This document shows positions 1-6,690 of a stretch of 27,157 nucleotides of DNA, piece by piece; positions within the stretch are counted from its first letter, which is position 1, and each line of letters begins with the position of its first letter. Made by a program: the position numbers and the translations under genes. The notes beneath the pieces are model-generated. The model had not been told where the DNA came from, made no database searches, and saw only the letters and a program-made list of their open reading frames with translations. The DNA comes from Planctomycetes bacterium SM23_32 (lineage in GTDB: Bacteria; Planctomycetota; Brocadiia; SM23-32). Location of the stretch: NCBI GenBank assembly GCA_001303885.1, contig LJUE01000001.1, forward strand, positions 1 through 27,157, in the 5' to 3' direction.

Positions 1-224
1 CCTATGTGATCCCAGTGCATGTGAGAAAGGACTGCCGCTTCGATCTGCGCAGGGCCGATCCCCAAGTCATCCATGTTCTCCAGTAGTATCTGTCCCGAGC
101 CGCCGGTGTCGAACAGGACGACGCCGTCGCTTGCCTGAATAACGCAGGCGAATCCATGCGCGGTCTGAAGCCCCTCCTGCGCCGGGTAGTCGTCGTAGAC
201 CACAACCAGTTCAATGGTGCTCAT
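1..224 (-). CDS. MBL-fold metallo-hydrolase, N-terminal part (cut by window edge)
   Basis: The reading frame opens at the ATG ending at 224 and runs off the left edge, giving about 74 residues. It starts MSTIELVVVYDDYPAQEG, continues with a hydrophobic strand and VVLFDTGG, and ends in SHMHWDHIG, the start of the HxHxDH metal-binding motif of the metallo-beta-lactamase fold. A GGAGGG ribosome site lies just upstream. The layout resembles the 7,8-dihydropterin-6-methyl-4-(ribofuranosyl)aminobenzene-5-phosphate synthase-like branch of MBL proteins, often found in anaerobes, but the substrate cannot be told from this part. The fold is clear; the specific function is not. Confidence 0.8.
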   Translation of the reverse strand, partial: MSTIELVVVYDDYPAQEGLQTAHGFACVIQASDGVVLFDTGGSGQILLENMDDLGIGPAQIEAAVLSHMHWDHI

Positions 225-258
225 GTGGTCATCCCTCCGCTTTGGCAGGAGCCAGCCT

Positions 259-1060
259 TCACTCCCTCACAAGGTGGTACGTTTGATGGCTGCCCCTGCT
301 GGAGTTGATGCGCTTCTCGGCAAGAAACTGTTCGACGTGTTTCGTCGCCTCATTGCAATGCACGCCCAGCCCGGGGGCGATGTCCTCCACCGCGCACGGG
401 CGGCGCCGAAGAAGCTCGAACACGTCTTCTCCCCGCGCTGCGAAGGCTGGTTGTCCATGGACATGCCGGCAGTCGGCGATTAGCTCGGCACTCGCGGCGA
501 TCCGCGGTGCCAGGCGAGCCAACTCGTTCGGCGGCACGGAGTAACCGGAATACCCAGCAGGTGGCCTGGTGACCGTGTTGAGCTGCACACTGCCGGGGCT
601 GATGCGCCGCACACCCGCGGCAATGGCCTCCACCTCGGCGTCCACGTCCGTTGCGCCCCCCAGCAGGAAGACCTCCAGCCAGTGCTGCCCGTCATACTCC
701 TGGTGGAACGTCGCCAAGCCACCAAGCATCTGGTGGAACGGCAGTCCGGGGGCTGGACGGTTCACGTATCGGAACATCCGCTCGTTGCCGGCATTAGAGA
801 GGGGATCACTGCGTCGGCTCCCCGCAGCCCGACAGGGCGATGTAGTCGGGCTCGGAGGCCAGCTTGCGCTCGGCCTGTGTCAGGGCCAGATCCAGCGGCA
901 CCCACTCTCTCCTCTCGATTGTCTTGCACCTGGTGCGGCCGAGCTGGCAGTAGATGCAGTCGTAGCTGGACGTTTTGGACGGCACGAGGGCGACGCCGAA
1001 GGACCGTCCCAGCCGGCGAGACGGCACCGGTCCGAGTACAAGGGCTTGTGTGTCTGTCAT
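259..1060 (-). pseudogene. Radical SAM protein with internal deletion and frameshift
   Basis: The N-terminal part (1060 to about 810) reads MTDTQALVLGPVPSRRLGRS and contains the cluster motif CIYCQLGRT (Cx2C visible, with the first Cys replaced by the family's DCxYC spacing), then LSGCGEPT. The C-terminal part (about 809 to 259) resumes in another frame with VIPSL-NAGNERMFRYVNRP and the typical EVFLLGG and VQLNTVTRPP segments, ending in a winged-helix-like tail. About 40 residues expected between GEPT and VIPSL (the region ending PVAVLTNGSLL in relatives) are absent, and one further base seems missing near 795. The family is the GPVPSRRLG-type radical SAM proteins of unknown substrate. Either a decayed gene or an assembly error; both halves look well conserved. 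The gene follows the methyltransferase gene on the same strand. Confidence 0.75.
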
Positions 1061-1077
1061 CCTCGCTCGAGCTCTTT

Positions 1078-1094
1078 CTTCCCCAACGGGGAAG
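1078..1094. repeat. Intergenic hairpin, 7-bp stem, 3-nt loop
   Basis: CTTCCCC-AAC-GGGGAAG lies between the methyltransferase stop (1144) and the radical SAM start (1060). There is no T-run after it on the minus strand, so it is not a clear terminator; it may shape or stabilise the mRNA between the two genes. Confidence 0.4.
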
Positions 1095-1143
1095 GGCTCA
1101 CTTCCGCCTCAACGTCCATGGCCATTTCCCCCTTACCGACTGG

Positions 1144-2019
1144 TCACTTCTCGCGACTTCCCCTGGAGGTGGGGCGTCTTCGGGCCCGCACAACCAGGTA
1201 GTCACCCGCCTTCTGGCACCTCGGTGCCTCGAAACCGTACTGCGGCAATAGCTGCTGCCACTCCTCGCGTGAAATGGCCAGGAAACTGTGCCATCCGTGG
1301 TGCAGAAAGCCTTCCAGGCCGACCAGGAAGTCTATGCACAGGAACACCCCGCCCGGCTTCAGCAACCGGCAGATCGCCTCAAGGCACTGCCCCTGGTCCT
1401 TCATGCAGTGTATGGCCTGGCTCGTGACCACATAGTCGAAGCTCTCACCTGTTTTCGCAAGTTCGGCAACGGAGGCCCCGCGGAACTCAACTTGTCCGTC
1501 ATGCAAGGCCACCTTCTCGACGGCCGATCGAATGCTGTCCTTGGAGTAGTCGAAACTGCCGGAATCGATTCCCAGCACCTGGTACCCTCTATCGGCAAGC
1601 TTGAATGCCATGAATCCTTCGCCGGTGCCGACGTCCAGCACGGTTTCTCCCCGACGTGCTCTTCCCATGAGCTTCAGCAGCTTGCGGGCGGCCCTCTCCT
1701 TGCCGTTCGTGGACGCCCCCTTCTGCTTCTCGTAGCCGGACAGCGTGTCCTGCCCGCTGACTGTCAGGCGCCACTTGTCCTGCGATTCCTGGATCAATCC
1801 TCGCCTTCTCAGTTGGCGCAGTACCAGGCGCAAGTCGCGCGTGCCGACCGCCAGCGGTCCAGAAGGCCTGAAGTCCCGGTTCTCACGGCTCTGCCGTTTG
1901 ATGGCCCTCCTCATACCCTCGGCCGACATCGGCCTTTTTTGCAGCAGAAGCAGGACGTAGTAGCGGAGAAACTCCCTGATGCTCGGCCCCTCTCGCGGTT
2001 TGAGACTCTTGCGTCCCAT
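1144..2019 (-). CDS. Winged-helix / SAM-dependent methyltransferase fusion
   Basis: The 291-residue protein has two parts. Residues about 10-90 look like a PadR- or ArsR-like winged helix (a repeat of basic helices, then RRRGLIQESQDKWRLTVSG as the wing). Residues about 110-280 are a class I SAM methyltransferase: motif I is VLDVGTGEGFMA near 127-138, the acidic residue after strand 2 is in VLGIDSG, and the post-motif LLKPGGVFLCIDF is present. The tail is rich in Arg. Such fusions are often regulators or small-molecule methyltransferases; the substrate is not visible. It lies 56 bases after the DUF1638 gene on the same strand, so the two may be co-transcribed. The fold calls are firm; the role is unknown. 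Confidence 0.8.
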   Translation of the reverse strand: MGRKSLKPREGPSIREFLRYYVLLLLQKRPMSAEGMRRAIKRQSRENRDFRPSGPLAVGTRDLRLVLRQLRRRGLIQESQDKWRLTVSGQDTLSGYEKQKGASTNGKERAARKLLKLMGRARRGETVLDVGTGEGFMAFKLADRGYQVLGIDSGSFDYSKDSIRSAVEKVALHDGQVEFRGASVAELAKTGESFDYVVTSQAIHCMKDQGQCLEAICRLLKPGGVFLCIDFLVGLEGFLHHGWHSFLAISREEWQQLLPQYGFEAPRCQKAGDYLVVRARRRPTSRGSREK

Positions 2020-2075
2020 CGCTCTTTCTCTTCATGCCCGCGTGTGTATGATCCTCGCGCCGTTGCGTGGACGGC

Positions 2076-2702
2076 TCATTGCGCCGCTTGACGGAGCAGC
2101 GCCCGCAGCCGATCCAGGGAAACGCCGACAGGTTCGATCGGTATCTTCATCCAATCGGAGAAGGCAAGCACTTCCTCCGGCTTCTCTGTCGACCACTGCC
2201 CGAAGAGCCCGATCCCGTCCAGCAGGACGGCCCGGTCGTTCTGCGGGAACGTTTCGTTCGCCTTGCCCGAGTCCCAGTCCCGGAAGATGTATCGCCAGTG
2301 CCTCAGCCAGCCGGGCGTCAGCCAGTAGATCCTCTGCCTGCCGGCGATTCGCTCTCGGTCCCGCGCATCGGCCAGCATGTCCACGCAATTCAGGGCATCC
2401 ACCCGGCGGATGCCGCGCCCCTGCTCGCGCAGCAGTGCGTCAACGTCCCGGGAAGGGTTGCTGAAGTCCACGAAGCATCTGGCCCCGTAGACCACGATGA
2501 CCTTCTCCGCTACCTCCCTGGCTTTGGCCAGTTGCCGCACCAGTTGTTCCTCGAGCTGCCTGGGGGCTTCGTGGAGGCCGGGCGCCGTGAAAAAGAGGCG
2601 CTCCGCGTTTAGAGAGCCGTCTTGCTCAAGTGCTTCCAGTTCGCCTCGGAGGGTCCCGCAGGAGACGACGGCGCATGCGGGGGAGGAACGGTTAGCAGCC
2701 AT
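2076..2702 (-). CDS. DUF1638 family protein
   Basis: I chose the ATG at 2702 (MAANRSSPACAVVSCGTL) because a GGAGGTG ribosome site stands seven bases before it; a GTG at 2720 is possible but less likely. The 208-residue protein begins with the family's strand and Cys (VVSCGTLRGELEAL), has VIVVYGARC in the middle and WLTPGWLRHW plus a Phe/Trp-rich segment toward the end, a pattern I recognise as DUF1638. Members are known from methanogens and anaerobic bacteria, and to my knowledge often sit near corrinoid-dependent methyl transfer genes, which would suit the RACo-like gene at 7108. The activity is unknown. It is divergent from the DtxR-like gene; the 120-base gap holds that gene's promoter and operator. 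Confidence 0.7.
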   Translation of the reverse strand: MAANRSSPACAVVSCGTLRGELEALEQDGSLNAERLFFTAPGLHEAPRQLEEQLVRQLAKAREVAEKVIVVYGARCFVDFSNPSRDVDALLREQGRGIRRVDALNCVDMLADARDRERIAGRQRIYWLTPGWLRHWRYIFRDWDSGKANETFPQNDRAVLLDGIGLFGQWSTEKPEEVLAFSDWMKIPIEPVGVSLDRLRALLRQAAQ

Positions 2703-2760
2703 GGCGGACACCTCCAGCACACGGGGCAGGCAACCCGGAGCGGCCCGATTGGCCTTCCAC

Positions 2761-2788
2761 TTGCATGGTGTTCGCCGCTCAGTATAAT
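2761..2788 (+). promoter_or_regulatory. Promoter of the dtxR-led redox operon
   Basis: TTGCAT (2761-2766) and a perfect TATAAT (2783-2788) are separated by 16 bases. Start of transcription is expected near 2795. An inverted repeat overlaps it directly, and an AGGAG ribosome site (2814-2818) is followed by the ATG at 2825. Confidence 0.65.
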
Positions 2789-2804
2789 GTTAGAGACGTC
2801 TAAC
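2789..2804. promoter_or_regulatory. Inverted-repeat operator, probably bound by the DtxR-like regulator
   Basis: GTTAGA-GACG-TCTAAC is a perfect 6+4+6 inverted repeat that begins one base inside the -10 box and covers the expected transcription start. The position is that of a classical repressor site. The regulator encoded 20 bases downstream (2825) is the natural candidate, so metal-dependent self-repression of the whole operon is inferred. The repeat is shorter than the known DtxR/IdeR box but shares its TTAG...CTAA ends. Confidence 0.6.
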
Positions 2805-2824
2805 TTCAACGGCAGGAGCGGCCC

Positions 2825-3325
2825 ATGAGCCAGCAGCTCAGTGCCACGCTGGAAGACTACCTGGAGACCATCTTCCGCCTGGAGCACAAGAGGCGCTTCG
2901 CCCGCGTCAGGGACATCTCGGCTGCGCTGAACGTGGCCAAGTCCACCGTAACGACTGCGCTGCAAAGCCTTTCCGAGAAGGGGCTGGTGAACTACCAGCC
3001 CTACGAGCCGGTCACCCTCTCAGCCGAGGGCCGCGACAAGGCGGGCAGGATAGTGCTGCGGCACGGGGTCATCGAGGACTTCCTGCGGAATGTGCTGAGC
3101 GTGGAGGCGGAACGGGCGAACGCCATCGCCTGCGGCATGGAGCACGCCATAGACAGGGATGCACTGGACCGCTTCGTCTGTTTCCTGGCCTTCGTGGGTA
3201 GGCGGCGGCAAGAAGGAGAGAGCTGGCTGGACGAGTTCCGTCGGTTCATCCGCGAAGGAACGGCCGAGAAGACATGCGAAGAGTGCATGCAGCAGTATCT
3301 GGAAAGCGCGGGGATCGAACAATGA
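2825..3325 (+). CDS. DtxR/IdeR-like metal-dependent transcriptional repressor
   Basis: The 166-residue protein has the DtxR family layout: N-terminal winged helix (EDYLETIFRLE, then ISAALNVAKSTVTTALQSLSEKGLV) and a dimerisation domain with metal ligands. H80 and E84 (RHGVIEDFL) and C103, E106, H107 (ACGMEHAI) match the DtxR pattern CxxEH, so iron is more likely the metal than manganese, as MntR has Glu in place of that Cys. There is no SH3 domain. The C-terminus carries a CEEC pair (TCEECMQQYL), which could be an extra redox or metal site. It is the first gene of the plus-strand run and its stop overlaps the next ATG (ATGA), so it is translationally linked to the ferredoxin. Family sure; metal inferred. 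Confidence 0.85.
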   Translation: MSQQLSATLEDYLETIFRLEHKRRFARVRDISAALNVAKSTVTTALQSLSEKGLVNYQPYEPVTLSAEGRDKAGRIVLRHGVIEDFLRNVLSVEAERANAIACGMEHAIDRDALDRFVCFLAFVGRRRQEGESWLDEFRRFIREGTAEKTCEECMQQYLESAGIEQ

Positions 3326-3690
3326 CGCCAGGTGATCAGGTCAGGCAGGCGACGACAAGGACGGGCGAGCCGTTTAAGGAGCGGCTGAGGGGCCTGAAAG
3401 CGCATGTTGCCGCGATGCAGGAGCAAGCCAGGCAACTGCACGAGCGGGCGGTGCGACTGAGCCCCACCGGCCAGCGCGAGCGCTACGCGGTCGTGGAACG
3501 ATCTCGCTGCACCGGCTGCGGCCTATGCGAGCAGCTCTGTCCGGTCCGTGCCATCCGGGTGACCTACGTGGCCAACGTCAACGCGCAGCGTTGCACCGGC
3601 TGCGGCGTCTGTGTGCAGAACTGCCCCCAGGGCGCGATACGCCTGGCAACAGCCTCAACTGCGCCGGCCGCGGAGACTGAGAGTGCTTGA
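3322..3690 (+). CDS. 2[4Fe-4S] ferredoxin with N-terminal helical extension
   Basis: The start ATG at 3322 overlaps the regulator's stop. The 122-residue protein has a charged helical stretch in residues about 15-55 (likely coiled coil), followed by two CxxCxxCxxxCP motifs: RCTGCGLCEQLCP and RCTGCGVCVQNCP. This is a bacterial 2[4Fe-4S] ferredoxin, a low-potential electron carrier in the cytoplasm. The helical extension is not found in ordinary small ferredoxins and may dock it to a partner or make it dimerise. Its place directly behind an iron-type regulator and before a glutaredoxin fusion suggests iron- or redox-dependent synthesis. The partner enzyme is not visible; the RACo-like protein (7108) and the MinD-type protein (8752) are candidates. 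Confidence 0.85.
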   Translation: MTPGDQVRQATTRTGEPFKERLRGLKAHVAAMQEQARQLHERAVRLSPTGQRERYAVVERSRCTGCGLCEQLCPVRAIRVTYVANVNAQRCTGCGVCVQNCPQGAIRLATASTAPAAETESA

Positions 3691-4285
3691 GTGGATAAGA
3701 GACCGCGATCACCTGCGCAGGGCGCAGCAGGAGCACAGCGACTTCTTGGTGCTGGCCTTTTGGGGAGAGTTCTCCAGCGCCGCCCAGCGTGCCCTCGCTG
3801 AACTGGAGGAGTTCAGCAGGGAGCAAGACCACGTGCCGGTGTATGTGGTCGACGTGGAAGAAGTCCCAGGGCTTCACAAGGAATTCGCCGTGGAGAGGGT
3901 GCCGACCGTCCTGGCCCTTGAGAAGGACAAGGTGACAAGGTCAACCGAAGGTGTCCAGAGCGCCAGGTTCTACGCCGTCCACTTCGCGGGGGCAATGGCG
4001 AGCCGTGCCCGAGGCACGGGGGCGGCGGGCGTGCGGAGCGTGGTCGTGTACAGCGGGCCGGGCTGCCCCGCCTGCGGGCAGCTGAAGACGTATCTGCGCC
4101 GGCATGGCGTGGCGTTCCGAGAAGTGGACATCTCCCGCGACCCGCACGCGGCCGAGAAGATCGCGCGACGCAGCGGGCAAATGGCCGTCCCCCAGACCGA
4201 TATCAACGGTCGGCTGGTCGTCGGCTTCGACCGGGCGACGCTGGACAGGCTTCTGGGCATCCAATCGAAAGGGGTGGATTCATGA
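3683..4285 (+). CDS. Inactive thioredoxin-like domain fused to glutaredoxin
   Basis: I set the start at GTG 3683, which overlaps the ferredoxin stop; an upstream ATG in the same frame (3611) would lie inside the ferredoxin gene. The 200-residue protein has two domains. Residues about 15-105 have a thioredoxin fold, but the position of the usual WCxxC holds WGEFSSAA, so it has no redox Cys; the cis-proline strand is kept (ERVPTVLAL). Residues about 117-195 are a glutaredoxin with the CPAC active site (C128, C131) and the VPQ...GRLVVGFDR strand. The inactive domain may recognise a substrate or partner. The stop overlaps the next ATG (ATGA), pointing to tight coupling with groES. Fold calls are firm; target unknown. 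Confidence 0.85.
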   Translation: MLEWIRDRDHLRRAQQEHSDFLVLAFWGEFSSAAQRALAELEEFSREQDHVPVYVVDVEEVPGLHKEFAVERVPTVLALEKDKVTRSTEGVQSARFYAVHFAGAMASRARGTGAAGVRSVVVYSGPGCPACGQLKTYLRRHGVAFREVDISRDPHAAEKIARRSGQMAVPQTDINGRLVVGFDRATLDRLLGIQSKGVDS

Positions 4286-4566
4286 AGATACGTCCCATCA
4301 ACGCGCATGTGCTGGTGAAGGCCCTGGAGGCTGCGGATGCGACACCCGGCGGCATCTATCTGCCTGACACCGCCAAGGAGAAGCAGACCGAGGGCGAGGT
4401 GATCGCCGTGGCGGAGGACGCCACCGAAGAAGTGGCCGTCGGCGACCGCGTCATCTACAAGGAGTTCGCGGGCACTGAGGTCAGTGTGGAAGGAGAGGAC
4501 TACGTCCTGCTGTCCTCCGACGACCTGCTGGTAAAGTACGTGGCCGCTGACGAGATCCCCGAGTAG
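4282..4566 (+). CDS. groES: GroES-like co-chaperonin (Cpn10), no groEL beside it
   Basis: The 94-residue protein has the normal GroES length and features: MKIRPINAHVLVK at the start, the mobile loop TPGGIYLPDTAKEKQ that contacts GroEL, and VGDRVIYKEFAGTEV, EGEDYVLLSSDDLL toward the end. Co-chaperonins cap the GroEL cage in the cytoplasm. Normally groEL follows groES; here the next genes are a ferredoxin and metV, so this copy is an orphan. A second chaperone piece, a J-domain protein (6070), sits in the same operon. A dedicated folding or assembly role for a redox enzyme of this operon is inferred; a simple second GroES copy is the plain alternative. Confidence 0.9.
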   Translation: MKIRPINAHVLVKALEAADATPGGIYLPDTAKEKQTEGEVIAVAEDATEEVAVGDRVIYKEFAGTEVSVEGEDYVLLSSDDLLVKYVAADEIPE

Positions 4567-4590
4567 CTCTCTGCAATCGAGGAGGCGCAA

Positions 4591-4764
4591 ATGGCTGCCA
4601 TTGTGGACGAGGAGAAGTGCACGGCATGCGGTATCTGCCAGGACGCGTGTCCCCAGGAGGCGATCACGGTGGACGAAGTTGCGCGCGTAGACGCCGACCT
4701 CTGCACGGACTGCGGCGTCTGCGTGGACGAATGCCCGAACGAGGCCCTCTCTCTGCCGGAATAG
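4591..4764 (+). CDS. Small 2[4Fe-4S] ferredoxin
   Basis: A 57-residue protein reads MAAIVDEEKCTACGICQDA and then a second motif, CTDCGVCVDECP; both are complete CxxCxxCxxxC motifs of the clostridial ferredoxin type. The ATG at 4591 follows a GAGGAGG ribosome site. This is a soluble carrier for very low-potential electrons. It is the second ferredoxin of the operon, only 24 bases after groES and 13 before metV. It may feed electrons to MetV or the RACo-like activator; this is inferred from position only. Confidence 0.9.
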   Translation: MAAIVDEEKCTACGICQDACPQEAITVDEVARVDADLCTDCGVCVDECPNEALSLPE

Positions 4765-4777
4765 CGGGGAGGCGAAG

Positions 4778-5464
4778 ATGATCGCACAGACGCCAAAGCC
4801 TCTTGAAGAGGTACTCGAGTACTTGAGCGGTAAGCAGAAGGTGGTCCTCTACGGATGCGGCGGCTGCGCCACGGTCTTCCACACCGGTGGGGAGCCGGAG
4901 GTCCAGGCTATGGAGGAGGCCCTGACTGAGCATGGCAAAGACGTCCTGGCTGCCATTGCCCCACCCTTTGGCGAGTTCACCTGCTACCTGCCGTGGAGCA
5001 AGCAACGGCTCAGCAAGCACCGAAGCGAAGTGGAAGAGTGCGACGCGCTGCTGATGATGTGCTGCGGCGACGGGCTTCAGACGGTGTGGGACCACGTCAT
5101 CGAAGAAGAGTTCGGGCTGATCAAGCCCGTCTATCCCGCCACGAACCCCATCGGTCATATGGGCGGCGGTCCGGGTCGGTTCGAGGAGAAGTGCATGCAG
5201 TGTGGTGATTGCGAACTCGGCAGGCTCGCCGGCATCTGCCCACTTACCCAGTGTGCGAAAGGCATGATCAACGGTCCCTGCGGAGGCGTGTCGAAGGAAG
5301 GGAAGTGCGAGGTCAACCGGGAGCATGATTGTGCCTGGATTCGCATCTACAGGCGCCTGAAGGCGCTGGGCGAACTGGATAAGATCAAGACGATTAACCC
5401 TCCCAAGGACTGGAGCAAGATGACCCGGCCGCGCGCCATCGAGGTGGAGCCGCTGCGCATGTGA
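4778..5464 (+). CDS. metV: MetV-like methylenetetrahydrofolate reductase C-terminal-domain protein
   Basis: The 228-residue protein is Cys-rich: YGCGGCATVFHTGG near residue 28, MMCCGDGLQ around 95, then KCMQCGDCELGRLAGICPLTQCAKG and NGPCGG in the second half. This pattern is the MTHFR C-terminal domain family (MetV), an iron-sulfur and zinc protein that pairs with MetF in acetogens and helps to pass electrons to methylene-tetrahydrofolate. No metF is present in this window, which is unusual. It follows two ferredoxins and precedes a RACo-type activator, so a place in the methyl branch or in corrinoid re-activation is inferred. The family is clear; the partner is not. Confidence 0.8.
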   Translation: MIAQTPKPLEEVLEYLSGKQKVVLYGCGGCATVFHTGGEPEVQAMEEALTEHGKDVLAAIAPPFGEFTCYLPWSKQRLSKHRSEVEECDALLMMCCGDGLQTVWDHVIEEEFGLIKPVYPATNPIGHMGGGPGRFEEKCMQCGDCELGRLAGICPLTQCAKGMINGPCGGVSKEGKCEVNREHDCAWIRIYRRLKALGELDKIKTINPPKDWSKMTRPRAIEVEPLRM

Positions 5465-5528
5465 TAGCCGCCGTCTCAGCCCGCGGGGATGTGCGAGCCA
5501 TGACGGCAACCAAGCGGGACCGATAGGC

Positions 5529-6077
5529 ATGTGTCCAACGCAGTGGGAACAACACATCGAGGAGGCAAGGGAACAGAAGGACTGGTTCTTCGCCGGCCAC
5601 CCTCAGTCCCCCCTGCCTGCTGCAAGGCGTAGCGCCTTCAGAGGGCTGGCGTACTACCCGATCGACCCTGCGTACCGTTTCGAACTTGGTCTGCACAAGC
5701 ACGAAGGGAAAGAGATCATCGAGACAGGCGACACGGCCGGCCAGATGCGAACGCTGTGGCGCTGGGGCGAGTTCCGCTTCCCGCTCGGCGGCCAGGACTG
5801 CACGTTGAAGGCCTACAAGAGCGACCCCGACGAGGAGCGCCTGTTCGTTCCCTTCCGGGACGCCACCAGCGGCACGGAGACCTACAGCGCGGGCCGCTAC
5901 CTGGACCTGGAGCCGGCACGGCACCTGACTTCTGAAGGCAAGTGGGTTGTGGACTTCAACGAGGCCTACAACCCGTGGTGCGCTTACAGCGAGGACTACG
6001 CCTGCCCCTTCGTGCCGCCTGAGAACTGGCTTCAAGTGCCAGTGCGCGCTGGAGAAAGAAGCTACGAACATGGATGA
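5529..6077 (+). CDS. DUF1684 family protein
   Basis: The 182-residue protein has the hallmarks I know from DUF1684: an aromatic-rich RTLWRWGEFRFPLGG strand region, FRDATSGTETYSAGRYLDL, WVVDFNEAYNPWCAYSEDYACP and a final PENWLQVPVRAGE. No signal peptide or membrane segment is seen, so it is probably cytoplasmic. The function of the family is unknown. The start ATG at 5529 has no strong ribosome site, and the 64-base gap before it is one of the longest in the operon. Its end overlaps the J-domain gene by eight bases. Its presence among redox genes does not in itself define a role. Confidence 0.75.
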   Translation: MCPTQWEQHIEEAREQKDWFFAGHPQSPLPAARRSAFRGLAYYPIDPAYRFELGLHKHEGKEIIETGDTAGQMRTLWRWGEFRFPLGGQDCTLKAYKSDPDEERLFVPFRDATSGTETYSAGRYLDLEPARHLTSEGKWVVDFNEAYNPWCAYSEDYACPFVPPENWLQVPVRAGERSYEHG

Positions 6078-6411
6078 TTTCAGCTTCCAGGAGCGCATAA
6101 GGCGCGATATGGAGGGCAGAGGGATCGCGCGCACGATCCTCGGCGTTGATGAGAACGCCTCGCCCCATGAGCTGAAGCGCGCCTGGCGGAAAGCCTGCAA
6201 GGAGAACCATCCAGACCGGAATCCCGGCGATCCCGATGCCGGGCGGCGGTTCGCAGCGATCAACTGCGCTTATCAGTTGCTGGCCTACGGCGAGCCATGC
6301 GAGATGCTTATCGAAGACAATCCGACGCAATACGCGATGTCGGAGGACGACAAGTACAGATTGGACAACGCCTGGGGGTTGTTCCTCTGGTGGCGGGACA
6401 AGTTTTTCTGA
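6070..6411 (+). CDS. Short J-domain (DnaJ-like) co-chaperone
   Basis: The 113-residue protein starts at the ATG inside the end of the DUF1684 gene. It has a J domain: RTILGVDENASPHELKRAWR, then HPD at residues 47-49 (NHPDRNPGD), then RFAAINCAYQLLAYGEP. The HPD tripeptide is needed to stimulate DnaK ATPase, so it should be active. It has no Gly/Phe region, zinc fingers or C-terminal substrate domains of full DnaJ, so it is a type III J protein likely dedicated to one partner. Together with groES at 4282 it gives this redox operon two chaperone elements; HscB-like help in Fe-S or cofactor insertion is one possibility, but the tail is unlike HscB. Confidence 0.8.
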   Translation: MDDFSFQERIRRDMEGRGIARTILGVDENASPHELKRAWRKACKENHPDRNPGDPDAGRRFAAINCAYQLLAYGEPCEMLIEDNPTQYAMSEDDKYRLDNAWGLFLWWRDKFF

Positions 6412-6430
6412 GAAGAGAGGCTATGAGACG

Positions 6431-6629
6431 ATGCGAGGATCTGGCGGCGCCGGCGGAGCAAGAGGCATGGGCCGCGGCGGCCGTGGACGGATGGGAGGTC
6501 TGGGCGCAGGACCAGGGGGGGAACTGCGCTTGCCCCAAGTGCGGGAGGAAAGCGTCACACCAGCAGGGGAGGCCCTGCTACCAGGTGAAGTGCCCGAATT
6601 GCGGCACGCCCATGCCCCGTGACCGCTGA
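6431..6629 (+). pseudogene. Gly/Arg-rich zinc-ribbon protein, one-base frameshift in G7 run
   Basis: From ATG 6431 the frame gives a Gly/Arg/Met-rich stretch (MRGSGGAGGARGMGRGG...) ending GAGPGG. After the G7 run at 6515-6521 the frame shifts by one and continues NCACPKCGRKASHQQG and CYQVKCPNCGTPMPRDR to the stop at 6627-6629. With six G the two halves fuse into one 66-aa protein (65 codons plus the corrected base) with two CxxC pairs (CPKCG, CPNCG), a known kind of small Gly-rich zinc ribbon found near NifX- and MinD-type genes. As written, the gene is broken. A sequencing error, real slippage on the run, or true loss are all possible. Function unknown. Confidence 0.65.
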
Positions 6630-6690
6630 GCGCCGGCGCCATGGCAGAACATCCATTACCCTATCGCAGGAACAGCAAGGAGCGATTCGC

